Shown piece by piece: positions 49,297 through 58,954 of a DNA stretch of 64,000 nucleotides (within the stretch, counting starts at the first letter, position 1; each line of letters begins with the position of its first letter). The DNA comes from JAVVEH01 sp032251435 (GTDB taxonomy: Bacteria > Verrucomicrobiota > Lentisphaeria > Oligosphaerales > MVZH01). A model generated the notes under the pieces. That model was given only the letters and a program-made list of their open reading frames with translations, made no database searches and was not told the DNA's origin. The translations under genes and the position numbers were made by a program. The stretch spans positions 1 through 64,000 of the forward strand of contig JAVVEH010000018.1 of the NCBI GenBank assembly GCA_032251435.1, written 5' to 3'.

Positions 49297-51479
49297 GTAA
49301 GATCATGTTTGTGTCCAACCGCTTGCCCGTCACGATCACCCGGACCGATGACGGCCTGGATTTTCAACCCAGCATCGGGGGGCTGGCCACGGGTCTGGCC
49401 AGCGTTCATGAGGAACGGGAAAGCCTTTGGGTGGGCTGGGCGGGACTTTGCGAAAGTGAGCTGTCCGACTCCGAGCGGACCGTGCTGGAACAACGTCTCA
49501 AGGATGATTTTCACAGCCTGCCTGTCTATCTGTCCGAAGAGGAAATGGACAAGTATTATTACGGGTTTTCCAACCGGACTATCTGGCCCCTTTTCCACTA
49601 TTTCACCAACTATGCGGAATATGACCACGACCAATGGGCCACCTACCAGGCGGTGAATAGAAAGTTTTTTGATCAACTCACCCCCATCCTTGACAGCGGC
49701 GACACCATCTGGGTGCATGATTACCAACTGCTGCTGTTGCCAGCCATGATCAGGGAAAAGCATCCGGATGCCAGCATCGGGTTTTTCCTGCATATTCCCT
49801 TCCCGTCCTATGAGATTTTCAGACTGCTTCCCTGGCGCAAGGAACTGCTGGAGGGTGTCCTGGGCGCGGATCTGATCGGTTTTCACACCTATGATTACGT
49901 GCGTCACTTTCTGTCCAGCGCCCGCCGGCTTTGCGGATACGAGCATAATCTGGGCTATCTGAATGTCGGCAACCGTCTGGCCAAAGCGGATGTTTTTCCC
50001 ATGGGGATCAACTATCAGCGCTACCACCATGCCTATGACCGCCTGGCGACCCAGGAGGAGGCCGCCGATATTGTGAAAAAAGTCCATGGCACACAGGTGG
50101 TTCTTTCCGTCGATCGTCTGGATTACACCAAAGGCATCCCCGAGCGGGTCAAGTCGTTCAGCCAGTTTCTCCGCGATCATCCGGAATACCGGGAAAAGGT
50201 GACGATGATTCTCATTGTCGCGCCATCCAGGACCAAAGTTGACACCTACACTGACCTGCTCAAGGAAGTCCAGGAGCAGATCAGCGACACCAATGGCGAA
50301 CACGGCACCATGGGCTGGATGCCGGTGTGGTTTTTCTACCGGTCTTTCGGCTTTGACAGCTTAACCGCGCTCTACGCGATATCGGATGTGCTGCTGTGCA
50401 CGCCCCTGCGCGACGGCATGAATCTGGTCGCCAAGGAATACATTGCCGCCCGGGCCGATAAAAAGGGCATGCTGGTGCTGAGCGAGACGGCCGGCGCCGC
50501 CAGCGAACTTGGCGAAGCGGTCATTGTCAATCCCAACAACATTCAAGAAGTGGCGGATGGCATTCAAAAGGCGCTGGAAATGACGGTGGTCAGCAAGATT
50601 GAGAAAAACACGGTCATGCACAAACGTCTGGAAAATTATGATGTCACCTACTGGGCCCGGGATTTTCTGAACAAACTCAACGATGTGGCTGCCAAACAGC
50701 ACAGCGGGGGTTCGATTCGCTTGACGGAGAAACGGCAGGCCGAGATGGCCACCGCCTATAAGCGTAGTGAAAAGCGGTTGATGATGCTGGATTATGATGG
50801 CACGCTCCGGGAATTTGTGGATAAACCGGAAGACGCCAAACCTACGGCGGCGATTTACACCATACTGGAAGAGCTGGCCGCCGACAAGCGCAATGAGGTC
50901 CTGCTTATCAGTGGCCGGGACCGCTATTGTCTCGAAGACTGGTTCGGCAAGCTGGATGTGAATCTGGTGGCGGCCCATGGCATGTGGATTAGACCCGTCG
51001 GCGAAGACTGGTCCGTGACGGAAACCTTGACCAGCGCCTGGAAAGAAACGATCCGCCCGGTGCTTGAGGTGCATACCGCCCGGACACCTGGCTCGCTGAT
51101 TGAGGAAAAAGATTACTCATTGGCTTGGCATTACCGGCGCTGCGAGCCGGACATGGCGGCGGTGCGTGTCAGTGAGCTCACCGACGCCCTTCAGGACATG
51201 ACGAAAAATTTGAATATCGGCTTGCTCAAAGGCAATAAGGTCATCGAGATCAAGGACACCACTATCAACAAAGGGCGGGCCGCTTCCATCTGGCTGACCC
51301 GGGGGAGTTGGGAGTTTATTTTTGTGGCGGGCGATGACTGGACGGATGAGGACATGTTCGCCATTGTCCCCCCGGAAGCCTTCTCAGTGAAAGTGGGCAC
51401 TGGCGTTTCCCAAGCCAATTACCGGGTGGATTCAGTCAAAGAGGTTCACCGGATCCTGCGGAAATTGATCAGCGCCTAA
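49293..51479 (+). CDS. Fused trehalose-6-phosphate synthase / phosphatase
   Basis: A 728-residue bifunctional enzyme. Residues 1-470 are a GT20 OtsA domain ('MFVSNRLPVTITR', 'WVHDYQLLLLPAMIREKHPD', 'FFLHIPFPSYEIFRLLPWR', 'VDRLDYTKGIPERVKSF', 'LRDGMNLVAKEYIAAR'). Residues about 490-728 are a HAD-type OtsB domain with 'MMLDYDGTLREF' (catalytic Asp pair) and 'FVAGDDWTDEDMF'. It makes trehalose from UDP- or ADP-glucose and glucose-6-phosphate in one chain, as in eukaryotes and several PVC bacteria. GTG at 49293 overlaps the GH15 stop (GTGA). Synthesis and breakdown genes side by side suggest osmotic or storage control. Confidence 0.95.
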   Translation: MSKIMFVSNRLPVTITRTDDGLDFQPSIGGLATGLASVHEERESLWVGWAGLCESELSDSERTVLEQRLKDDFHSLPVYLSEEEMDKYYYGFSNRTIWPLFHYFTNYAEYDHDQWATYQAVNRKFFDQLTPILDSGDTIWVHDYQLLLLPAMIREKHPDASIGFFLHIPFPSYEIFRLLPWRKELLEGVLGADLIGFHTYDYVRHFLSSARRLCGYEHNLGYLNVGNRLAKADVFPMGINYQRYHHAYDRLATQEEAADIVKKVHGTQVVLSVDRLDYTKGIPERVKSFSQFLRDHPEYREKVTMILIVAPSRTKVDTYTDLLKEVQEQISDTNGEHGTMGWMPVWFFYRSFGFDSLTALYAISDVLLCTPLRDGMNLVAKEYIAARADKKGMLVLSETAGAASELGEAVIVNPNNIQEVADGIQKALEMTVVSKIEKNTVMHKRLENYDVTYWARDFLNKLNDVAAKQHSGGSIRLTEKRQAEMATAYKRSEKRLMMLDYDGTLREFVDKPEDAKPTAAIYTILEELAADKRNEVLLISGRDRYCLEDWFGKLDVNLVAAHGMWIRPVGEDWSVTETLTSAWKETIRPVLEVHTARTPGSLIEEKDYSLAWHYRRCEPDMAAVRVSELTDALQDMTKNLNIGLLKGNKVIEIKDTTINKGRAASIWLTRGSWEFIFVAGDDWTDEDMFAIVPPEAFSVKVGTGVSQANYRVDSVKEVHRILRKLISA

Positions 51480-51519
51480 GCGCCCGGCGGTGGTGAGGCG
51501 ATCATCTTTCACACTGTCA

Positions 51520-53172
51520 TCAGGCCATCTTGCCGGCGCTGGCCCAGGCGGCCAGCCGTCCGCGGTCGATCTTGGCGTTGTGGCGCACATCCACGGGAAA
51601 GGACGGGTGGAACAGGACGGTTTTTATCGCGGCGGTGAGCGGATTGGCCGCGGCGGCGGCGAGTAGATCCCGGCGCACCGTCGCCGCCGGTGCGGCGCCC
51701 TCCTTTTCCAATTCAATGACAATCACGGGTGTCTGATTCAGCGGATCATCGCCGACACCGACTAAGGCCGACCGGCTGACGGCGGGGTGATGGTTGAAAA
51801 TCGCCTCGCACCGGACGGTGCACATCATGCCATTTCCCGTCATCACCCGGTGTGACTTCCGGCCGCACATCCACAACCGCCCCTGGTCATCAAAATAGCC
51901 CAGATCCCCGATGCGGTGCCAGAGACCGTCCGCACCGTGAATTTTCGCCAGGCGGGTCTGTTTTTCCCGGCCAAAGTAGGCCGGTGTGACCATAGGCCCC
52001 TTGACAACAATTTCGCCAATATCGCCTGTCGGTAAAACCAGGGAGTCATCCCACGATTCGATGACATCGTCATTCACGGCGATAATTTTCACACATGCGT
52101 CTTTCACCGGTTTACCCACGCAAATGCCGGCCCCGGCTTGAGACAGCTCCGCGGTCTCCGCGAGCGCTTCCCGGCCGGTGAAACAAGACACCGGCAAGGC
52201 CTCCGTCGCACCGTAGGGGGTGAACGTGTCCGCGTCGGACGGCAGCACTTTTTCCAGCAATGTCCGGTGCAAATCGCTGGCGACCGGGGCGCCGGCCATG
52301 AACACGCGTTTCAGGCTGGGCAAGGTCACTCTCTCAGCCGCGCAGTGACGGCTCACCGCCCGCCATACCGCCGGCGAGCCGAATGAGTAGGTGACACCCT
52401 GATTGTTCACCGCTTCGATGATTCGCTCCGGGTTCACCCGCGCGGGCCGCGTCGGATCCATGTCCGGAATCACCGCGGTGCAGCCGAGTCCGGTGCTGAA
52501 CAAGCCGAACAGCGGGAAACACGGCAGATCAATGTTATCCGGGCCGATGCCGAATTCGTCCCGTAGAATCCGGACTTGGGTGTCAAATATTTTGTGCGTG
52601 TATTCCACGCCTTTGGCCGGGCCCGTGCTGCCGCTGGTGAACAGGATCGCCGCCAGCTCGTCCGCTCCCATGCCCACCGGGTCGAAGGGTGCCGGTGATT
52701 CGGGGAACGCGCCTAAACGTTCGCCCCCCCAAAACCAGCGTTTTCCCAAGGTCACGGGATATTTGACGCGCTTGAACGTTCGGAAAAAGATCATCCGCGC
52801 CACATGGGCCAGAGGAACGCCAATGAATCCCTCAGGGTTGACCTGCCGGACACAGGCCAAAAATCCGGCAAGCCCCATGCCCGGGTCAATCATCACCGGC
52901 ACCGCGCCAAGTTTAAATAACGCGAAAGCCACGGCGGTGAAATCCAAACTCATCCGCACCATCAACAAGGTCTTTGTGCCGCGTGTGATGCCCTGTCTCT
53001 CGAAGCCGCGGGCGTATTGGCTGGACAAGGCCTCCAACTGCTGAAAGGTCACATGTGTGTAGGCGACACGCCCCGTGGAATCCCGGCTCTCCGGGAACAC
53101 CAAGGCCCGCTTATAGGGAAAACGTTCCGCGGCGAGGGACAGAAGACGGGAAATATTGTAGGTGTGAGCCAT
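51520..53172 (-). CDS. oleC: OleC-like beta-lactone synthetase / fatty acid ligase
   Basis: A 550-residue adenylate-forming enzyme. Core A3-type motif 'AAILFTSGSTGPAKGVEYTH', 'YGATEALPVS' and 'IGDLGYFDDQGRLWMCGRKS' are intact. 'CFPLFGLFSTGLGCTAVIPD' followed by 'MDPTRPA' is characteristic of OleC, which closes beta-hydroxy acids to beta-lactones in long-chain olefin synthesis. OleA, OleB and OleD are not adjacent, so either they lie elsewhere or the gene is a CoA-ligase relative. ATG 53172 gives the family length; longer starts would overlap the divergent SulP gene. It ends 40 bp from the convergent otsAB. Confidence 0.75.
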   Translation of the reverse strand: MAHTYNISRLLSLAAERFPYKRALVFPESRDSTGRVAYTHVTFQQLEALSSQYARGFERQGITRGTKTLLMVRMSLDFTAVAFALFKLGAVPVMIDPGMGLAGFLACVRQVNPEGFIGVPLAHVARMIFFRTFKRVKYPVTLGKRWFWGGERLGAFPESPAPFDPVGMGADELAAILFTSGSTGPAKGVEYTHKIFDTQVRILRDEFGIGPDNIDLPCFPLFGLFSTGLGCTAVIPDMDPTRPARVNPERIIEAVNNQGVTYSFGSPAVWRAVSRHCAAERVTLPSLKRVFMAGAPVASDLHRTLLEKVLPSDADTFTPYGATEALPVSCFTGREALAETAELSQAGAGICVGKPVKDACVKIIAVNDDVIESWDDSLVLPTGDIGEIVVKGPMVTPAYFGREKQTRLAKIHGADGLWHRIGDLGYFDDQGRLWMCGRKSHRVMTGNGMMCTVRCEAIFNHHPAVSRSALVGVGDDPLNQTPVIVIELEKEGAAPAATVRRDLLAAAAANPLTAAIKTVLFHPSFPVDVRHNAKIDRGRLAAWASAGKMA

Positions 53173-53356
53173 AAAAAGAAAGCCGGAAGTTGATGGGTTG
53201 CTAAAGATGACGTGACTGTAGTTTTCCACACCGAAAAAGCAACCGCTGACGCTGTGAACATAGTCGGTAGCCCGCTTTGCGTTGATATGTTCCTTTGACA
53301 CAGTATATTTTCGCCTTGCGCGAAGATGACTGATTATTGGGAATGACCACCGCCCC

Positions 53357-55051
53357 ATGCCGATGTTAAAAAAAATATGCCCATTTCTGAACTGGTTCCC
53401 CATGTCATTCGGGGATTTGCGCGGTGATTTTATCGCCGGCTTGACAGTCGCGCTCCTGCTGGTTCCGCAATCCATGGCCTATGCGTCCCTGGCGGGTCTG
53501 CCCATGCAGACGGGCCTTTACGCCGCCTTCCTGCCGGTGATTATCGGCGCCCTGTTCGGATCCTGTCGGCAACTGGGCACCGGCCCCGTGGCGATGAGCA
53601 GTATTCTCACTGCCTCAATTTTGCTCAATTACGCCCAGCCGGAGGCGCCGAATTACGTGCAATTGGCGCTGTTGTTGACATTTGTCCTTGGCCTTATTCG
53701 CATCATTATGGGGCTGGCGAAGCTGGCGGCGTTGGTGAACCTGCTTTCCCAACCGGTGCTGGCGGCCTTTACCAATGCCGGCGCCATGATTATCGGTCTT
53801 TCACAAATCAATAAAATCTTCGGGTTGCCGAAAACATCCACACTCCATTTCGGGGGTTTTCTTAAAGACACCGCCGGTGTTTTCGCCAACATTGCGGACA
53901 CCCATTGGGCCACCTTCTGCTTCGGTGCCGGCGCTTTCATCATTATCTACGGCATCAGGCGGGTCCGCCCCTGTTGGCCCGCCATGCTGATCGCCACCAT
54001 TATCGGAACGTTCGTCAGTTATCTCATCGGGTTTGAGGCGCGTCTGGGCGGGGCTGTTGTCGGTTTCATTCCCCCCGGTCTGCCGAAAATCGCTCCGTTC
54101 GCCACATCCTGGGAGGAGATGATTGAGCTTGCCCCCATCGCCAAGTCAATGGTGCCAAGCGCCTTGGCGTTGACGATCATCGGTTTCATGGAAGCGGTGT
54201 CGGTGAGTAAGGCGATTGCCTTAAAAACCCGTCAGAAGCTTGATTTAAATCAGGAGCTGGTGGGCCAGGGTTGCGCCGCGGTCGCCGCCAGTTTTTCCCA
54301 GGGCTATTCCGTCAGTGGGTCGTTTTCCCGTTCGGCGATCAATTTGATGAGTGGCGCGAAAACCGGGATGAGCTCGGTCTTCGCGGGGCTGATCGTCATG
54401 CTGGTGCTGTTGTTCATGACCCCCTTACTCTATCATCTGCCGATGGCGGTTTTGGCCGCCGGTATCATGGTCGCCGTGTTCCAGTTGATCCGCTTTAAAC
54501 CGTTAGCTCACGCTTGGAAGGCCAGCCGGGCGGATGGCCTCACCGCGGCCGCCACATGGCTGGCGACTCTCCTGTTCGCGCCGTCCATGGAACGGGGCGT
54601 TTTTATCGGTGTGGCCTTGGCCCTCTTTTTCTACTTGAAGCGGACTATGAATCCGGAGCTGGCGGTCGTCGGTGTCTCGGGTGACGGCAGCATGAAAAGC
54701 GTGGACCGGCATCAATTGGAACGCAATGAGGACATGCCGTCGATCCGCTGGGACGGCGATCTGTATTTTGGCAATGTCGCCGCGTTCGAGGATTCCATCC
54801 TGGCGACCCTCCGCGAATACCCTAAAGCCCGGGCGGTCATGATTATCTGTGACGGGATCAACTTGATTGACGCCTCCGGGGACTGGTGCGTCCGGCAGGT
54901 CTGGGAACAACTGAAAGATATGAATATTGGCATGTATTTCGCCGGCTTGAAACAAGCCCCGTATGACACGATTTTGAAAACCGGCCTGGTGGATGAAATC
55001 GGCCGCCAGCATTTTGTCCGGTCCGTGGAAATCGCCAAACTGGCGATCTGA
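53357..55051 (+). CDS. SulP-family anion transporter with STAS domain
   Basis: A 564-residue SLC26/SulP protein. The N-terminal signature 'GLTVALLLVPQSMAYASLAG' and 'PMQTGLYAAFLPVIIGALFG' precede 10-14 helices. The C-terminal STAS domain is at about residues 450-560 ('VMIICDGINLIDASGDWCVR', with the conserved Ser). It probably moves sulfate, bicarbonate or dicarboxylates across the inner membrane; the substrate is not fixed by sequence. It is divergently transcribed from oleC, and no sulfur-assimilation genes are nearby, so bicarbonate is equally likely. Confidence 0.92.
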   Translation: MPMLKKICPFLNWFPMSFGDLRGDFIAGLTVALLLVPQSMAYASLAGLPMQTGLYAAFLPVIIGALFGSCRQLGTGPVAMSSILTASILLNYAQPEAPNYVQLALLLTFVLGLIRIIMGLAKLAALVNLLSQPVLAAFTNAGAMIIGLSQINKIFGLPKTSTLHFGGFLKDTAGVFANIADTHWATFCFGAGAFIIIYGIRRVRPCWPAMLIATIIGTFVSYLIGFEARLGGAVVGFIPPGLPKIAPFATSWEEMIELAPIAKSMVPSALALTIIGFMEAVSVSKAIALKTRQKLDLNQELVGQGCAAVAASFSQGYSVSGSFSRSAINLMSGAKTGMSSVFAGLIVMLVLLFMTPLLYHLPMAVLAAGIMVAVFQLIRFKPLAHAWKASRADGLTAAATWLATLLFAPSMERGVFIGVALALFFYLKRTMNPELAVVGVSGDGSMKSVDRHQLERNEDMPSIRWDGDLYFGNVAAFEDSILATLREYPKARAVMIICDGINLIDASGDWCVRQVWEQLKDMNIGMYFAGLKQAPYDTILKTGLVDEIGRQHFVRSVEIAKLAI

Positions 55052-55159
55052 CCTGAATCATGAACGCGCCCCGCTTCGCGGCGCCGCCGCGCGCACGGGG
55101 CTTAGCCATATCGCTTGTCGCACGGTAACGAGATCATCACACCAAACGGGATTGACCTC

Positions 55160-56746
55160 ATGTTACGGATTGGTTTGCACATGTTTCTTCTTCTAAGCTT
55201 CCTTGGTTTGGTGAAAGACACGGGTGAGAAAAAAAAGGCGGATGAGATCTGGAAACTCCGCCGTGATGAATGCGGGGAAAAAATCGCCGAAGATCTGGCC
55301 GCCTGGCGCACCTGCCGTCAGGGGTTGATGGACTGCCGCGCCTTTGTCTACAAGCGGGCGGATCTGTTTCCTCCTCACAAATTGCCCGAAAAGCGCCTTC
55401 TAACAACCGCTCAGAAAGATGAGATACGCGCTCTGTACAGCAGTTTCCTCGATTACATTCTCGCCTTGGACTCTCTGGGATCAACCCATAAATCGTACCG
55501 GAAAATTAAAAACAGGCATAACCGCCATGGCGGCTTTTTGATCGCTTACGGATCTTTTTTGGCGCAATACGCCGCTGTTCTTGATGTGTTGGCGCGGTGC
55601 GACAATGATCCCGCGTTGGACACGATTCTCAACGAGGACATGCCCGCGCTGGGCGTGCCGGAAAAATCGTACGCCGCGCTTCGTTTCCGTTTTTTGAATA
55701 TGGCCCGGGCGACGGAATTCACCGCCTTGGAAGCCGTTTACAAGGCCCGGATGAAAGATCGCAAGGAATACGCTGACATACAAAAAATTATCCGCCAGGA
55801 CGCCAGCCGGGTTTGGGACCAAACCGGCCGGGGGTCGGTCATGACGCTTAAAAACGCTGGCCGGGTGATTAAAAAGGCCGGTTTCACTGCCTATTTCCCC
55901 ATTCAAAAAGGGGTGGCCAGTTGGATGGGTGAAACAAAGATATACCGGCGCGGCGAGAATAATTATCTGATCCGGCCCGAGCAGATTCGGAGTATGGCTC
56001 CCCGGTTGCGCCCCGGTGACATCCTGCTGACCCGGCGCGATTGGCACTTGTCCAATATCGGCTTGCCTGGATTCTGGACCCACGCCATGCTGTATGTGGG
56101 CACCGCTGCGGAAAGGCGGGCGTTTTTTGATTCGGAGCGGGTCCGGGCGCTCATTCGTGACGCGGGTGTCGCCACCGGGGATTTTGAGGACTGGATAAAA
56201 AAAGACTATCCCGAAGCGGCTAAACTGGCTATGACACGGGATCCGGACGGGAACCTGCCCCGAATCTTTGAGGCGATCGGCCCAGGGGTTGTTTTCCGGT
56301 CGCTGGAGCACGGGGCGAGTTCCGATTCCGTTGTCGCGTTGCGCCCGCGGCTGGACCACGTGGAAATAGCCCGGGCTTTGCACCGGGCTCTGGCCTACAC
56401 GGGCCGTCCCTACGATTATAATTTTGATTTCCAGACCGACAGCGCCCTGGTATGCTCCGAGTTGATTTACAAGGCTTATGAGCCATGTGACCCGTTCGCC
56501 GGATTGACATTACCCTTGTCAACCGTCGCCGGTCGGTTTGTGCTTCCGCCGAATGAGATATGCAAACTGTACGCCGAAACGCGCGGTCAAGAGGATCGCC
56601 CATTTGAGTTTGTTTTCTTTTTTGAAAGCAATGAAAAAGAGAAACGAGCGGAAGAATCCACGGCCGATGTTTTCTGTTCCACTTGGCGGCGCCCGAAATG
56701 GCGTGATCTAGCCAGACGGTTCGGAGATATTGTCACCATTGATTAA
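55160..56746 (+). CDS. Membrane-anchored YiiX-like permuted papain (NlpC/P60-fold) hydrolase
   Basis: A protein of about 528 residues. An N-terminal helix ('MLRIGLHMFLLLSFLGLV') anchors a helical region of about 230 residues. The C-terminal part is a YaeF/YiiX (family C92) fold: 'LRPGDILLTRRDWHLSNIGL', 'FWTHAMLYVG' with the catalytic His (about residue 306), and 'DSALVCSELIYKAY' with the catalytic Cys (about residue 432). In the permuted order the His precedes the Cys. Such enzymes act on lipids or amide bonds in the envelope. ATG 55160 is chosen to open the anchor; a TTG at 55115 is in frame. The role of the N-terminal helical region is unknown. Confidence 0.82.
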   Translation: MLRIGLHMFLLLSFLGLVKDTGEKKKADEIWKLRRDECGEKIAEDLAAWRTCRQGLMDCRAFVYKRADLFPPHKLPEKRLLTTAQKDEIRALYSSFLDYILALDSLGSTHKSYRKIKNRHNRHGGFLIAYGSFLAQYAAVLDVLARCDNDPALDTILNEDMPALGVPEKSYAALRFRFLNMARATEFTALEAVYKARMKDRKEYADIQKIIRQDASRVWDQTGRGSVMTLKNAGRVIKKAGFTAYFPIQKGVASWMGETKIYRRGENNYLIRPEQIRSMAPRLRPGDILLTRRDWHLSNIGLPGFWTHAMLYVGTAAERRAFFDSERVRALIRDAGVATGDFEDWIKKDYPEAAKLAMTRDPDGNLPRIFEAIGPGVVFRSLEHGASSDSVVALRPRLDHVEIARALHRALAYTGRPYDYNFDFQTDSALVCSELIYKAYEPCDPFAGLTLPLSTVAGRFVLPPNEICKLYAETRGQEDRPFEFVFFFESNEKEKRAEESTADVFCSTWRRPKWRDLARRFGDIVTID

Positions 56747-56833
56747 ATGTACCGTCCTCCCCGCCTGACCACCCGCCGCTCGACGCTTTCTTTCCGCGTC
56801 TGTCGATGGCTTATTGGAACTCGTAAATAACTC

Positions 56834-58849
56834 ATGCCTTCCGTTCTTCATGGATTAAATGATCAACAACGCGAAGCCGTCACCACGACGGAGGGACCGT
56901 TATTGCTGCTGGCCGGGGCTGGCACGGGGAAAACCCGGGTGATCACCTGCCGGGTCGCCTACCTCATTGAGCAAGGTGTGAAGCCCGAAAACATTCTCGC
57001 GGTCACCTTCACAAACAAAGCGGCCCGGGAAATGGGGGAGCGGCTGGAAAAACTGGTGGGCGCCAAAACCGCGCGCGATTTGACCGCCTGCACATTTCAT
57101 TCGTTCGGCGCCCGTTTCCTGCGGAAGCACATTCACCGCCTCGGGTATAATCGGAATTTTGACATCGCCCCGCAGGGTTACCAAGTGGGGCTGGTCAAAG
57201 CCATTCTCGGAGAAACCGGCCAGCGGGACGGTGTCGCCACCCTGTATCACTCGCTTATCAGCAAGGCGAAATCACGGTTGCTCATGCCGGATGAGGTGGA
57301 TATTGGCGAAAATGGCATATGGCAAAAAGGCTTCCGGGACGTGTACGCGCTCTATCAATCCCGAATGAAAAATATGGACAGTCTGGATTTTGATGATCTG
57401 TTGCTGCTCACTGTCAAAACGTGGGAGAAGTGTCCGGATGTGCTGGCGACGTGTCAGCAAACGTACCACTATCTGCTGATTGATGAATATCAAGATACCA
57501 ATGGCGCCCAATTCCAATTGATGAAGATGCTGGCGGGCGACCGGCGCAATATCTGCGTGGTGGGCGACGACGATCAGTCCATCTATGGCTGGCGGGGCGC
57601 CGACGTGGGTAACATTCTGTCCTTCGATAAGCACTTTCCCGGCGCGAAAATCCTGCGGCTGGAAGAAAATTACCGCTCCACCAACACGATTTTGAAAGCG
57701 GCCAACGCGGTGATCGCCAACAACAGCCAACGCCACGCCAAAGTCTTGTGGTCCGCCAAAGGCGATGGCGAAACGATTCTCAGCGTGCCGGTGAATGATG
57801 AAACAGCCGAAGCTAATTTCATCGCTGATTTTATCAAAGAAAAAACGTTTCGGAAGCGTGCTCCGCACAGTTCTTTCGCCGTGCTGTACCGGTCCAACGC
57901 CCAATCCCGGGTGTTCGAACAAGTGCTCCGTCAACGGCGCGTTCCTTATCGGTTGGTGGGCGGAAAATCATTCTACGAACGGCGGGAGGTGTTAGACGCT
58001 GTCAGCTTCCTCAAGTTGGTGAATAATCCCAAAGATAATTTAAGTCTGCTCCGGATTCTTAACGTGCCGCCCCGTGGGCTTGGGGACAAGGCGGTCACGC
58101 ATCTCAGGGAAATGGGTGAAGGCGGTCAAATCCCGCTGGAAAAAATCATGCGGTCCAGTGAATGGCGGTCGTTGCTCACGCCCGCCGCCGCGGACGCGGC
58201 GAAACGCTTTGTCCAAGCCATTGACAAGGCGAGAGAGGCCCTGAAAAACCATCACCCCCTGGCCGCGGCCACGCGGACGTTACTGACCGACTTGGACTAT
58301 CTGGATGGGCTGGCCCGTATGTATAAACCCCGTGAGGACGCCCTGCGCCGACGGGACAATGTGTATGAGTTTCTGAACGCTTTGGGGGAATACGAGGAAC
58401 GCGCCGCCAAACCGGCGCTGGCTGACTTTCTTGAACGCCACGCCCTTAGCGATGACAACGATAAAGTGGATGAGACGGGGGAGGACGGCGTGACATTGAC
58501 TACCATTCACGCCGCCAAAGGCTTGGAGTTTCCCATTGTGTTTCTGGTCGGTCTGGAACAGGGATTATTTCCTCACCGGGTGTCACTGGAAGAGGGAAAT
58601 GAAGCGGAGGAGCGCCGCTTGTTTTATGTCGCTGTCACCCGGGCCCGGGACGAGCTGGTGATCACCAATGCCGCCAAACGCCGGATTCAAGGGCGATCGG
58701 GGCCACAACGCCCATCCGCGTTTTTGAAAGAACTGCCGGAAGACCTGGTCACCCTCACCACCCCGTCCGCCGCTCTCAAACCCGCCAGCCAGGAAGAGGT
58801 CAGCGACTTTCTCGCCCAGCTCAAATCTCAATTCGCGCCGGGGAAATAA
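56834..58849 (+). CDS. UvrD/Rep/PcrA-type superfamily 1 DNA helicase
   Basis: A 671-residue 3'-5' helicase with all SF1A motifs: I 'LLAGAGTGKTRVI' (Lys33), II 'DEYQDTN', III 'VVGDDDQSIYGWRGAD', IV 'LEENYRSTNTIL', V 'TTIHAAKGLEFPIVFLVGLE' and VI 'YVAVTRARDEL'. It is shorter than Escherichia coli UvrD because the C-terminal extension after motif VI is brief, closer to Rep. It unwinds DNA in repair or replication restart. It lies alone, 87 bp after the YiiX-like gene and convergent with ribE. Confidence 0.94.
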   Translation: MPSVLHGLNDQQREAVTTTEGPLLLLAGAGTGKTRVITCRVAYLIEQGVKPENILAVTFTNKAAREMGERLEKLVGAKTARDLTACTFHSFGARFLRKHIHRLGYNRNFDIAPQGYQVGLVKAILGETGQRDGVATLYHSLISKAKSRLLMPDEVDIGENGIWQKGFRDVYALYQSRMKNMDSLDFDDLLLLTVKTWEKCPDVLATCQQTYHYLLIDEYQDTNGAQFQLMKMLAGDRRNICVVGDDDQSIYGWRGADVGNILSFDKHFPGAKILRLEENYRSTNTILKAANAVIANNSQRHAKVLWSAKGDGETILSVPVNDETAEANFIADFIKEKTFRKRAPHSSFAVLYRSNAQSRVFEQVLRQRRVPYRLVGGKSFYERREVLDAVSFLKLVNNPKDNLSLLRILNVPPRGLGDKAVTHLREMGEGGQIPLEKIMRSSEWRSLLTPAAADAAKRFVQAIDKAREALKNHHPLAAATRTLLTDLDYLDGLARMYKPREDALRRRDNVYEFLNALGEYEERAAKPALADFLERHALSDDNDKVDETGEDGVTLTTIHAAKGLEFPIVFLVGLEQGLFPHRVSLEEGNEAEERRLFYVAVTRARDELVITNAAKRRIQGRSGPQRPSAFLKELPEDLVTLTTPSAALKPASQEEVSDFLAQLKSQFAPGK

Positions 58850-58954
58850 GCCTGCCGCGGAGAATATTCTCATCGTTGTCTCGGCGAACTGCCGGGCCGC
58901 CATTCAGGGTCATGCCGCAGCCTCATTTCGCCGTTTTTTTCAGTGTCCCGTGTC

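Noticed and set aside
53173..53475. Longer start of the OleC-like gene at 53475
   Set aside because: It would overlap the divergent SulP gene by over 100 bp and exceed the family length.
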